Assembly: GCF_030247185.1 (NCBI RefSeq)
Contig: NC_080570.1
Span: 123,181,340 to 123,245,339 of the forward strand
Origin: Malaya genurostris
Lineage: Eukaryota; Arthropoda; Insecta; Diptera; Culicidae
Direction of reading: 5' to 3'
DNA: 64,000 nt
The notes under the pieces: model-generated
Database searches by the model: none
Told to the model about the DNA's origin: nothing
The model's input: only the letters and a program-made list of their open reading frames with translations
Shown here: piece by piece, positions 48,420-59,437 of the stretch
Layout of the letters: every line of letters starts with the position of its first letter
Numbering within the stretch: the stretch's first letter is position 1
Position numbers and translations under genes: made by a program

Positions 48420-48912
48420 TCAGAAGGGTTCATCGTTCTTCATGGAGTGAATGAATCCTTTCTGTATTCACCTTAAATAGGGTTTAGCAGATTGTTTGGC
48501 ATCCTTCAGAAGTTACCGAATTTACTTCTGCTCGTACATACTGCGAATCGTTCTGCATTCTTCCGGGAGTGCAGAATGGTGTCGCTTTTGTAAGATCTCT
48601 AAATCCTCTCGGAGGTTGGAGGTTTTATTAACAGCAGACTGTTCGGGACCTCGTAGAGGTTCAGAATTTACTTCTGCTTCCACTAAATGTTATCCTCAGC
48701 AGATTGTTCAGCATTTACTTCTGCTTTTATGTGTTTTTGTGTCGTCAATTTTTCCCATCCTCCTAGTCCAACCCTTACCATTTCCTTTCAATCCTTCCCT
48801 CTTATATATCGGGAAAATGATGCTAAAAACAAATTGATGGCAAGGCACAAATCTCCAAATATCAAGGGGAACGTGCCATTTGAGCCAATTTGTTCTGATT
48901 CCTGATTCCTGA

Positions 48913-49237
48913 TACCTCGGACCAATTTTAGCACGGTTCATTTTTGGCAACATAATCGTTCGAATATTCCATATGTAAACCAGATGATACCAGCATTATC
49001 GAGTTGGAAGTAATTATATAATTATATTGATTTAAACTATTTACAGCAATAAATGCTGGAAGAACATGACTTCCATATACCATACGACTCAGTTCGTCGA
49101 GATCAGCAAATGCGTGTGTGACAAATAATATCACTCAATTTTCTCGGAGATGGTTAAACCGTTTTCTACAAACTCAGATTCATATGAAAAGTCGTATACT
49201 CCCAAACAAGGTTCCTGAATTACGTTTGAATCCGACT
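48913..49237 (+). repeat. 325-bp direct repeat flanking the LOA-type element (right copy)
   Basis: Starts with TACCTCGGACC immediately after the TGATTCCTGA tail of the retrotransposon. It matches 44703-45027 without gaps; the eight differences include three in the last ten bases. Confidence 0.9.
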
Positions 49238-50170
49238 TCTGATTGCGGAACCACAGGATGATATGTGAAACGAAATTAAAATAATGCAATTAATTTTTCT
49301 CGTAGATGGCCGAACCGATCTAAGATTCAAATGAAATCTAAAAATCATCTATGATTCAAATGAGAGGTCTTAAAATCCTATAAAACCTCTTACTTTTTAG
49401 TCAGATCCGACTTCTGATTTAGAAAATGCAGGGTGATTAGTATAAAAATGTCCATTTCACATAAATTAAGCAGGTTTATCGGGTTTGCAGATTTGGATTG
49501 TCGATTACCAAATAAATTTATTTCAGTTTGAACGGTATTCGTTTTTGGATTCGGAATGTACCCCCAAATTTTAATTCGCACTACAATTTCTCAAACATGT
49601 CTACACACTCCTCAGGTGAATTTAACTGATTTCGGCTACACCGATTTTAGAATTCCGATTCCAGTATCGAATCGATCCTCAAAGCTCAATCATTTTCTCA
49701 AAAAAGACCAAATCGAACTTCAAAAACAAATATTACAGGACTTAAGGTCCCATACAAAATCGGTGAATGTTATCCGATTCTGGAATTACAGATGATGAGT
49801 TTATAAATTTCATGTAAATTGTTTGGTGTAATAATTTATGGCCATTCGAATCATTTTGGGCTATGCTAATTCCTGAATACCGGCTCTGGAAGTACCATAA
49901 ATAATGACGAAAAACTCTAAAGTGGAACTTACTTCGACATCTCATGGAATGTTCAATCGATTGTCACACGCTAAGATTGAAATTCGATATGTTTTGCAGT
50001 TTCGGCATTACAGGGTAATGAGTGATTAAAATCTCAATTTGCCGTTTTAAACGACGATAATTAAAACAATGTCATGGGAACTAAAACACCTAAGAATATC
50101 CATGCAAAAACACATGCGTATTGATAAAAAAAAGGTATCATCTCACTGCTAGGTGGATTAATCACGTTTT
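49238..50170. repeat. Continuation of a mosquito interspersed module
   Basis: Diverged units with TCCGACTTCTGATT, CGTAGATGGCCGAACCGATC, CCGATTCCAGTATCGAATC and the terminal phrase TATCATCTCACTGCTAGGTG near 50147, which resembles the reverse end at 28745-28770. It continues the module interrupted by the LOA-type element. Confidence 0.5.
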
Positions 50171-52320
50171 TTTTCTAAGATTGTAAGTAGAACCTTAAAT
50201 AACTTTAAGGCTCTTGTTGTTGTAGGTAGAATCGCCTGCTGGAAGATCAAGACTACTTTTTAAAGTATAGCAACGTGCAAAATGTGAAAAACGAAATCCT
50301 CAAATTTGTTTTTTTAAAGTAAATGGTTTCGTTTGGAGTTCGTTCGAAAACAGTGATTCCAGATTTCGAACGATTTCTAAACAGAATCATTCACTTTTGA
50401 AAATTTTTAGAGCAAACATTTTGAGGATTTCGTTTTCCGAAAATTATAATTGCACTGTCAACGGGCTAATTTCCACCACTGATCGATAGCTTTAATTGAT
50501 TGGCGCCGAGTGCAGTTCCAGTAACTGCAATTAATAGCATTTGGTTTCCTTTTGGGGGGAGGTAGCAACAGTTCACTTAAATGAATTGTTCCAAATTTAC
50601 CAATTAATTAAGTACAAAACCGCAAACACGTTCCGTTCTGGTTCATGGCGGGAAATAAAATAAAATTGTTGCATTATGAACGACCGGTTTGTTCAATGTA
50701 TTTCGTGCGATTTTTTTTATTGGTATCCAGTACAAATGTTCCGTTATTGTACTCCTCATGGTCGAGAGGATCGCTGAGGGGGTGGAGTGTCAAAAGAACA
50801 GGACCAATTCAGCGGAGAACAATCCACAAATTCAATACCACACACACATTCCATAGACATTCCGGTGCACCCGGTGGATGATGCCCTATTTTCGTTTGTG
50901 TTTATCATTTTGACATTTGAAATATGGAAAATTTCGATCGCAATGAGACGAATCCAATAAAATGTTTATTTTTTCACTATAACTCTTTGATCATTCGATA
51001 TTTTGCTTGGCATATCTTGCTCACGTGAATTGCCCGGAAAATGCGTCAGCTGCCGTGGTTATCGTAGTGGAAACATAATATCATCAGAATAGTACAATCG
51101 TTATAAAAACTAGCTACATCACGGATAACAGACGTGCAAGTGATGGTTTCAGTGAGTGTACAAAGCTTAAATGATCGTTTGAAAAATCCTTCCCGATGAC
51201 ACTTGCGTTCGAGCTTGCATTCAATTGTAACTCAGCCGTGCGAAATTGTACGCGACCGCAGCGTTTTGTTTTTCACTTCATTGCTTTGTATATACAGATA
51301 TTTTAAGGAAATTACTGCCAGTTCGCAGTCTTTTGTACTCTGTTCTGTGGCTAGACCGATACAAGCCACCGTTGAAGTGATGCTGCATGAGGATCTACAA
51401 AATATATAAACCTGACACGCGCTGACAGCACTCGCAAATTCGAAATGGTTGTTCAATGTTCAATAATTGGATTTTAATTGAGCCGATGTATGAGCCATAA
51501 ACAAACCCAAAATCGATGTCAGGTGCAAAATTTCTCATATTCGTATAAATTATGCGTGCGTGGAAATTCATCCTTTGTCTGCTAGTTGTGCGGCAGCGAA
51601 ATCTAATGGTTTTTAGTGATTGAAATATATTTTTAAAATCTATTATTCAATGATAGTCGGCAAAACCAGCTAACAATTTATATTATTTTACCTAGCAGTG
51701 CCTCTGTTTTGTGTCACATTATTTGAATTAATGTGACTTTGATATGGTTTAACAGTGTTCGTGAATTTGAATAATGTGTCTAGATGTAAGTTTCCAGCAT
51801 AATGCATGGGATATTACCCATAAAATTTAGGATTTTTTTTGTAGAAAGTTAGAACCCAGTCAAATTTTATTCCTTCGATTGGAATAAAGCTCTCTGAGAG
51901 TATCTTTCAAACTCAATCGAATCAACTTTTTGTTGTAATAAATTAACTCAAATTGTTGAGTAAAAAAATTGTTTTTCGGCAAAAGTTTTTTGTATATAAT
52001 TCTTCGAAATAGTGATGTATGAGATACTTGTATGGCTCATTTGAAACCATCATTTTGCGGAAGGAGGCATTTCTTCACATTACTGCGTTTAAGAGTTATT
52101 TGATTATTTTTTAAAGGCAATTTAATACAAATTTTAATGAGTCACAAAACTTATACCATATCAGACTAGTTTTTAATTAAAAAGCTTTCAAAACATTTTA
52201 ATAATAGCTTATTTTAAAAGAAGCTTGTCTCAGCAAAATCTTGCACATTTTGACAATGACGATTTTTTCCGTAGCTCACAAAAAGTAAAAACAAAAAAAG
52301 TGTTTTTTTAGAAAAAATAT
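50171..52320. other. No recognisable gene
   Basis: AT-rich sequence with short open frames lacking motifs. A GC-richer patch near 50740-50880 carries no recognisable domain. Confidence 0.4.
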
Positions 52321-52324
52321 GACA

Positions 52325-52475
52325 TTCGGTTCTACGGTCTGTTTCAAAATCGGCAACGAAGGTCCTGTGTTGGCCTCCCGTTGAACGATTAATTAGACTT
52401 TCATTGGACCGATGATCCAACGTATTGAACCAATGAAGGACCACCGTTGAACGTTTTTTTCTAAGAGAGATTTTA
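52325..52475 (-). repeat. Dispersed repeat with CGTTCAACGGTGGTCC end, copy B
   Basis: Reverse complement of 19160-19310 with about 90 percent identity, starting at CTCTTAGAAAAAAACGTTCA (reverse) near 52471. It lies immediately upstream of the MITE cluster. Confidence 0.65.
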
Positions 52476-52560
52476 AGAATTTTTAGACTCTAGCTCTAAA
52501 AATTCTGACAGGAATTTTTTACTCACACACTAATATTAGTACAAATGAAGACATACACTA

Positions 52561-52784
52561 GAAAAGGTGCTAAGTGCAAATGACAGTTTCTCTTTGTTTA
52601 CTCTCTCTATTTTGATTAGTACGTGTCTATTGGCAATCCCTCTCTCTAACACTTAGAATGATGACTGAAACCATGAACTTTTGATCTGCACTTATGAATT
52701 TGTTGAAAAATACAGGAATAACACAATTGAAAGAGAAATTATAGTAAAGAAAGAGAAACTATTATTTGCACTTGGGACTTTTTC
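52561..52784. mobile_element. Short TA-flanked MITE, ~224 bp
   Basis: Termini GAAAAGGTGCTAAGTGCAAA and, reversed, GAAAAAGTCCCAAGTGCAAA continue as inverted repeats through TTTCTCTTT, about 37 bp in all. TA flanks both ends (52559-52560 and 52785-52786). A single terminus of this family also occurs at 43729-43768. It is probably a non-autonomous Tc1/mariner-type element. Confidence 0.7.
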
Positions 52785-53030
52785 TAATGTTTATCAAGAA
52801 ATGCAATATGCCGTCAGCGTTGCCAGGTCATTTTTTCCAAAAATCTGTATTCGGCGCAAAAATCTATCTGTACCATATCGGTATCAGAATCTCGTCAACA
52901 TGAGGTCGCGGAAATGTCACCAAAGCTCATTATGGTGAGCAAAAAAAAAAAGGGTCTCGTAGCAACCTTCTTTCCTGTTTATACAAGCTATCAACGAAAA
53001 TCGGTATTTATCTGTACGATCCATGAATTA

Positions 53031-53952
53031 ACACATGGATCAATAAGTCCCGAGACTAACAATGGAAACATAATTTTTTTTGCAGAATTTTTTTTTATTC
53101 ATCAACATAATCACCTTTTAGGGTGATACAATGGTTCCGACGTTTTTCCAATTTTTCAATACCATGTTTATAAAAAAAATTATCTTTCGCTTCAAAATAA
53201 GTTTCAGTTTCAGCGATGACCTCCTCATTTGAGCCAAATCTTTTTCCCTGGAGCATTTTTTTAAGATCAGCAAAGAGCCAGTAGTCATTGGGGGCTAAAT
53301 CTGGCGAGTATGGGGGGTGGGGAAGCAGATAAAAGTCCAATTCGTTCAATTTCGCCATTGTTTTCAACGACTTGTGGCAGGGTGCATTTTGTTCCATCGA
53401 AAGCAATCGCGGCACCCACTTGGAAAAAAACCTTTTTCATGCTCAATTTTTCACGAAGGATAGTAAATACACTTCCATATGATATCTGTGTCATCTCAGC
53501 AATCTCACGGAGCTTCACTTTACGATCTTTCATTATAATTTTTGTCATTTCACTCACATTTTCCGGTGTAACGGCTTCCACAGGTCTACCCGAGCGTTCC
53601 GCGTCATTTGTGTCGGTACGACCACGTTTAAACTCGGCGAACCACCGACAAATCGTTGCTTTTGATGGACAAGAGTCCGGATAACATTTTTCATTCCATT
53701 GTTTCGCTTGCACGGTGTTTTTACCCATTAAAAAACAATGTTTTATCAAAACACGAAACTCTGGTTTTTCCATTTTTTAAACAAACTACAAAACGACTTT
53801 ACTCCAACCTCTATAACTCAGCTGTTTCTGGTCGGATCGGCTTAAAATTTTGACCCGTTTCAAGCAAAGGTTAGTACTCTAGAAAGACGTGGTTACTGGT
53901 TTACTACGAGCGCCATCTCTTCTTTAGTCTCGGGACTTATTGATCCATGTGT
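53031..53952 (-). mobile_element. mariner element, internally deleted, TA duplication
   Basis: Terminal inverted repeats read ACACATGGATCAATAAGTCC at both ends and extend through CGAGACTAA, about 29 bp with no mismatch. TA flanks both sides (53029-53030 and 53953-53954). At 922 bp it is shorter than the ~1.3 kb of intact relatives. It is nested in the hAT-type MITE. Confidence 0.92.
53095..53773 (-). pseudogene. mariner transposase lacking its first two catalytic aspartates
   Basis: The minus-strand start at 53773 gives MEKPEFRVLIKHCFLMGKNT with a paired HTH region: PSKATICRWFAEFKRGRTD, then VKLREIAEMTQISYGSVF. Near 53415 the frame shifts by a base change in a T-run. The protein then reads KWVPRLL-type sequence joined directly to NAPCHKSLKTMAKLNELDF and YSPDLAPNDYWLFADLKKML, which holds the third catalytic Asp, and ends GDYVDE at 53095. 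The central ~400 bp that should encode VDETWIH and the HQDNAPCH Asp are deleted. It cannot be catalytically active. Confidence 0.9.
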
Positions 53953-54038
53953 TATCGATGTATTTCGGTATAGAGGTAAAATATCTGTATAAATACCGAT
54001 AAATCGGTACACCTGGCAACGTTGTATGCCGTGCACAA

Positions 54039-54292
54039 CAGGGATGCCAGGTTAAATTTTTAAGCAGGTTTTAAAAAGTATGTGCTATTAAATAGTTGCA
54101 GTGACAATTGGAAAAATTTATAGTGCAAAATTAAAGCAAAATTATCTAAAGACGTAAATCTTCAAAATGTCCATTTAGCATTTGATAATGAGTATCCTTG
54201 AATATCTACAGCGTCAATAATCTTTGAATATCTACAGCGTCAATCAGAAATCTGTAAATTCAGGTATAAATCTGCATAAGTGGCATCACTAG
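54039..54292. mobile_element. Candidate hAT-type MITE
   Basis: Starts CAGGGATGCCAGGTTAAATT and probably ends AAATCTGCATAAGTGGCATC-ACTA. The ends resemble those of the neighbouring MITEs, but no matching octamer flanks were found, so the borders are uncertain. A short direct duplication of GAATATCTACAGCGTCAAT occurs inside (near 54200-54245). Confidence 0.45.
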
Positions 54293-54418
54293 TTTTCATA
54301 TACTGGACTTATTTGTATGTGTGTACTGCGGGAAACGGACTCTGCAAATATTTATTTCGCAGGAGTCTAATCAAGTATGAAATGCGCAATAATATAATTG
54401 AAACAAACGTATTCCCAG

Positions 54419-54508
54419 CAGAGATGCCAGATAAAAATTCTGCGAAAGTCTGCACAACAAAAAATGTCTGCAGCAGTATTTACGAAATCTGAAGATCTGG
54501 CATCGCTG
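54419..54508. mobile_element. 90-bp hAT-type MITE
   Basis: Begins CAGAGATGCCAGATAAAAAT and ends, reversed, CAGCGATGCCAGATCTTCAG, giving 14-bp inverted repeats with one mismatch. Flanking octamers ATTCCCAG (54411-54418) and ATCCCCAG (54509-54516) agree at seven positions. Confidence 0.75.
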
Positions 54509-54578
54509 ATCCCCAGCAAGCCGTTTTAGTTTTATTTATTCGAACAGTTCCACTGTCAATTTCAAAACTGGTATACGC

Positions 54579-54789
54579 CAGGGATGCCAGGCTCGACACA
54601 GATATTCACAGATTTCTGAAAATGAGCTCAGTTTAGTACAAAAAAATACAGAGCGGTTGGAAATAGTGAGACCTTTTTTTTAGCTCACCAAAATGATTCC
54701 GATTATGGTACGGGATACGTGCACAGATTTTGCACAGACAGGAGTTTGGCTTGATCACAGATTTTTGAAAAAATGACATGGCATCTCTG
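54579..54789. mobile_element. 211-bp hAT-type MITE
   Basis: Begins CAGGGATGCCAGGCTCGACA and ends, reversed, CAGAGATGCCATGTCATTTT. Flanks GTATACGC (54571-54578) and TTATATGC (54790-54797) agree at six of eight positions. The interior repeats CACAGATTT. Confidence 0.7.
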
Positions 54790-55044
54790 TTATATGCTGC
54801 CGTTCTATTTTTTCTATATTTATATTTGAAACACAGATAAAGCGCTGCTGGGGCTGCCAGTTTATTATAATTAGTTTATTAGGGCTGCCAGTTAAGTAGT
54901 AATTTCTAGATTTAAATTTAAAAACTGATATAAATTATGCATCTAGAACTAGAACACTCCTGAACATGCCCTTAGAGGGGACAATATTACCGTGTCGGAC
55001 CATTAAGCCAGGATGAACCACGCTTTTGAACTTGGACATGGAAC

Positions 55045-55882
55045 TGGACCTGGACCTGGACCTGGACCTGGACCTGGACCTGGACCTGGACCTGGACCTG
55101 GACCTGGACCTGGACCTGGACCTGGACCTGGACCTGGACCTGGACCTGGACCTGGACCTGGACCTGGACCTGGACCTGGACCTGGACCTGGACCTGGACC
55201 TGGACCTGGACCTGGACCTGGACCTGGACCTGGACCTGGACCTGGACCTGGACCTGGACCTGGACCTGGACCTGGACCTGGACCTGGACCTGGACCTGGA
55301 CCTGGACCTGGACCTGGACCTGGACCTGGACCTGGACCTGGACCTGGACCTGGACCTGGACCTGGACCTGGACCTGGACCTGGACCTGGACCTGGACCTG
55401 GACCTGGACCTGGACCTGGACCTGGACCTGGACCTGGACCTGGACCTGGACCTGGACCTGGACCTGGACCTGGACCTGGACCTGGACCTGGACCTGGACC
55501 TGGACCTGGACCTGGACCTGGACCTGGACCTGGACCTGGACCTGGACCTGGACCTGGACCTGGACCTGGACCTGGACCTGGACCTGGACCTGGACCTGGA
55601 CCTGGACCTGGACCTGGACCTGGACCTGGACCTGGACCTGGACCTGGACCTGGACCTGGACCTGGACCTGGACCTGGACCTGGACCTGGACCTGGACCTG
55701 GACCTGGACCTGGACCTGGACCTGGACCTGGACCTGGACCTGGACCTGGACCTGGACCTGGACCTGGACCTGGACCTGGACCTGGACCTGGACCTGGACC
55801 TGGACCTGGACCTGGACCTGGACCTGGACCTGGACCTGGACCTGGACCTGGACCTGGACCTGGACCTGGACCTGGACCTGGA
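55045..55882. repeat. TGGACC hexamer array, ~140 copies
   Basis: About 838 bp of virtually perfect TGGACC repeats. All three forward frames are open and read Gly-Pro or Asp-Leu, and the reverse frames Gly-Pro or Ser-Arg, so the long open frames are products of the repeat. Nothing around it marks a gene. True copy number may differ from the assembly. Confidence 0.98.
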
Positions 55883-57010
55883 GCTGAATTCAAACCTAGA
55901 TTTAAATTTTGGACCTGGGTATGGAATCAAGACTTGAATTCTGGATCTGAATTTTAAATATGAGTTCTGAATCTGAATTCCGGATTCTTGACTTGAATTT
56001 TTTTAACTGGGACCTGGATTCTAAATCCATTTTTTATAACAGAATTTTGGAGTTTTAAATCTCAATTCTAGATTCCTGACTAGAAACCTTAACCAGGATT
56101 TGAATTCTGAACCACAATGCTGGACCGGGACTTGGGTTTAGTATTCTGGACAAGAATATGTAATCTGGATTTGATCTCTTAGTAATGATTCTGATCCTGA
56201 ATTGTGGACCTGGATTATGAATCAGGACCTTAAACTGGACTTCGATGCTCCACTGGAATTTAAGTCCCTAATTTAAAATCTGATTTCTGGATTAAGATTC
56301 TGAACCTGGATCTTCATTCTAGACCTAAATTTTGGAACTGGATTTCCAACTAAGACTCTGGACCAGGATTTAGGACCTGAACTCGTAATCTAATCCTTAA
56401 TTCTTCGGCACCCGAATTCTAGACTTGAATTCGGGACATGATTTCAGAACCTGGATTTTGGGCAGGGATTCTAAATCCGGATTGTGGTCCTGAGGTGTAG
56501 GTTAAAGTCCAGTGCCATAGTTGAGCTTAGATTTTTGGACAATGATTCTATATCTGAGTTATGATACTGGGTTCTTAACGTGGATTATAAACCTGAATTC
56601 TGAACCAGAAATCTAAACTTGCATTCTTGATCTTTATTCTGAAAGGAGTATGTAGTTTCGATTGTGAACCAGGATTCTGGCCCTGGACCAGGATTCTGAA
56701 CCAGAGTTTCAGACTAGCATTCCGGACTTGAATTCTTAATCCAGATTCTGGAACTGGATTCTGACCCTGAATTTTAGAGCTGAGTTTCAACATGTTTTCT
56801 GAATTTGGATTTCAAGTCTGGATTCCGCCACCTGGGTTTCTAGAACTGGGTTCTGAACTTGGGTTTAGAACTTGAATTCAGAATCTAGCTTCTCTATTTG
56901 GACCCAAATATAGGATCAGGTTTCGTAGACCTGGAGTCTGAAACCTGAATTCTAGACTTGGATTCTGGGTATGGAACATAAACCTGATTTCTGAACTTTA
57001 GACATAGCCT
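55883..57010. repeat. Decayed array derived from the TGGACC-type repeat
   Basis: For more than 1.1 kb the sequence keeps returning to words such as TTCTGGACCTGAATTCTGAA, GGACCTGGATTCT and GAACCTGAATT, with a spacing of about 12 bp. It reads as an old array of a 6- or 12-bp unit that has accumulated substitutions, adjoining the homogeneous part. It ends at about 57010, before CTGTATCCAGTGGCGTACC. Confidence 0.8.
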
Positions 57011-57469
57011 GGATGCTGTATCCAGTGGCGTACCAAGGAAATTTGGCGCCCGGAGCAAAATAAGATTTGCCGCCATCGTTTTTCAGTGAGCAAAAACAAC
57101 TGAGCACCAGCTCCGGAGACATTAATTGGACGAGCAAAAAGGTTTACCGCCCCCTCAAAACATAGCACCCGGGGCGAGTTCCCCCTTCGCTCCTCCTCGA
57201 AAAACTCGCTCGGGAAGTTAATTTTTTTTAATTTCTCAGCTCATTTCATGATTTAAGATCCGTAAAACGATGGCAAAGATGATATTTACCTACAAAGCAT
57301 CACTGACAACAAATCTGATCCATCTGATCCCTTTACCTCATTACTTTGATCATGAATAATATCTTACAATGTACTTCAACCAAACTGTGGCATGTTTTAA
57401 AATGATTCTACAAGCTATTGTCACACTTTACCATTGGAAGAAATGGTTTTAAATTCTTCGGTGAATGTT

Positions 57470-58060
57470 TTATTTTAAATTAAAACAAACTCACTTTTCA
57501 ATTTAGGCCACATTTTCGTCTCAAGATTTACAGTTCGTCATGTTTCTGAATATCTACTAATCGATTCGTCTCAAAACATGATCACTATTTCGCACAATTA
57601 CCCTACTATTGAATACTGGATAACTTCATAATTAGTAATGTTCACTTACCACTTAATTAACGATTAAAAACTTACACGACAAACAATAAAACAACAAACA
57701 ATAAAAGTCTTCAAAACTATGAGATGAAAGTTTTTCACTTAGTTCACTTGATTGCGCTTTGTTTCCATCTCATTTGGTTTCGCAAAAGTTGTCAAGTTTT
57801 CTCATAACGTTACAAAAATAAAAACGGTTTATCTTCTTCAAATTATCATCAAGTATTTTTTTGGTATCCGTGACAATAGTTTTATTATATTATTGATATT
57901 TATAATTCAATAAAATTGTTTCGGCTTCCAATATTACCAGAAAGAGTGTGTTAAATACTAATGAAATGAAATAATCATTGTGGCGAATCTAGTAGCACTA
58001 GTTTCATTCCGCTATAAGTCACCATAACTCTGTTAAGTGTGTGTGTGTGTGTGTTTCATC
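57470..58060 (-). repeat. Dispersed repeat R, copy 2
   Basis: Reverse complement of 21960-22540 with blocks in the same order. It ends in a short (GT)9 run near 58038 where copy 1 has CACACTC. A hAT-type MITE begins just beyond. A further match to the left end of copy 1 (GGGCTCCATATTTCATC, reversed) lies near 58965. Confidence 0.7.
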
Positions 58061-58069
58061 TGTTGTGCA

Positions 58070-58449
58070 CAGAGATGCCAGATATTTTCATAGAAAATAT
58101 GTATTGCTTTGCAAAAAAGTCTATATCTGCTCTGTCTGTCAGTTGAAATTGGTTGAAAATATTAATATAAGTGTTTGTCAGTGTTCATCATCAAATATCT
58201 GCATAAAAGATTTAAATTTTAACATGTGATTTGTCCGTTTATTAATAAACTTTTAAATAATCACTACAATCAAATACAAACAGATACTCAGTGAGAAAAG
58301 TCTAACTTTTTACTTCTCGCTTTTTATGAACTTGTACAAATCTGAATTGAATTAATTAAATTTTCATAAAATCTGTGCTCAGATTTGAATCTGTACGCAA
58401 TCGCAAAAATCTATAGAATACAAATAAATCTGTATAAATGGCATCTCTG
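58070..58449. mobile_element. 380-bp hAT-type MITE
   Basis: Begins CAGAGATGCCAGATATTTTC and ends, reversed, CAGAGATGCCATTTATACAG. Flanking octamers GTTGTGCA and GCTCTGCA agree at six of eight positions. The internal AAATCTGTATAAATGGCATC end is shared with 23087-23110 in reverse. Confidence 0.7.
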
Positions 58450-59284
58450 GCTCTGCATTTTGTTTTAGAAGGACTAATACCTAAATAGTAACAATTTCTT
58501 TTTTTGTTTTTTTTTTTTGTTAATGTTTACCAAATCAACTGCACAGTAAAATTTTAGATTTAAAACGAAAGGTAACGAAAACGACCCAAAAAATGTTTAA
58601 ACGTCGAAATGATTTTAAACTGATTTTAAAAATATCGTGTGTTGTCTTACAGTTGGCGTTAGGCCCTTTCTAAGAAGAATTATGACATTTTGAACCTGAG
58701 AGTGTAACAGTGCAATGTTTTGTTTTGATTGCTGTTGCCATTGCTATTTAATAGGATGAATAAAGGACCAACGATAGGATGAATGAAAATCCTTTGAGAT
58801 GAAATTAGGAGCCCAGTAGTAAACATATCAAAAGTGTTTTAGTTGATTTCTTAAATATTATTTCAATTTCTAAGGAATGTAAATCGATTCCCAGTGTGGA
58901 GCAAGGCGAACTAAGCAGAAATGTGAAAAAATCAGTGTTAAGGTAAACTCCTTACAAATAAGATGAAATATGGAGCCCTTACCCTATACGGTACACGATT
59001 GAATATCATGTCGCGAGCTAAACACAACTGGCTATTGAACCGAACACGTTGCGCAGCTTACGAGAACATGTATTGAGAGTTGGATTAAAATGCCTCTGTT
59101 GGATGAGAATACAAGCGAGACAGTATCGTAAGAATTTGATGCAATGTGTTGTTGTACAAACACATCAAATCACAACTCATCAATCGTCTCTCAATGGGTT
59201 CTAATATTTGACGTGCGCTCAGCGCTCATCTACTGGTTGCTGACACTACGATGTCAATCCTCCAACATTGAATAGTGGTGTAAT

Positions 59285-59400
59285 TATGTGAAAAAAGTGA
59301 TCATGTTTTAATACGAATCAATTAGTAAATATTCAGAAACATGTCGAACTGTAAAAGTTGAGACGAAAATGTTTTCTAAATTGGAAAATTAATTTATTTT
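59285..59400 (+). repeat. Dispersed repeat R, fragment
   Basis: GTGATCATGTTTTAATACGA, AATATTCAGAAACATGTCGA and TTGAGACGAAAATGTTTTCT match the distal part of copy 1 (22425-22530) with about 85 percent identity. Confidence 0.65.
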
Positions 59401-59437
59401 TTCATGGGAAACATGATCACTGAAGAATTTGAAACCC

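Larger units (their letters stand above)
45028..48912 (+). mobile_element. LOA-type non-LTR retrotransposon, internally deleted
   Basis: The element lies exactly between the two 325-bp direct repeats. It has a ~460-bp leader, a short endonuclease N-terminus, a reverse transcriptase-RNase H frame, a ~490-bp 3' UTR (about 48420-48895) with repeated CAGCAGATTGTT words, and a terminal TGATTCC tandem tail (48896-48912) instead of poly(A), as is common in this group. RNase H downstream of the reverse transcriptase places it in the I/LOA/R1 assemblage. Most of the endonuclease is missing, so it could not move alone. Confidence 0.88.
52815..54024. mobile_element. hAT-type MITE hosting a mariner
   Basis: The left end CAGCGTTGCCAGGT and the right end, reversed, CAACGTTGCCAGGT are 14-bp inverted repeats with one mismatch. 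The flanking octamers are identical: TATGCCGT at 52807-52814 and 54025-54032. Subtracting the 922-bp mariner and its TA duplication leaves a ~286-bp element rich in AAATCTGTAT-type words. Confidence 0.88.

Noticed and set aside
54935..55957. Long open frames encoding (Ser-Arg)n, (Gly-Pro)n and (Asp-Leu)n
   Set aside because: They exist in several phases on both strands only because the TGGACC hexamer contains no stop in those frames. No promoter, splice site or unique domain supports a gene.
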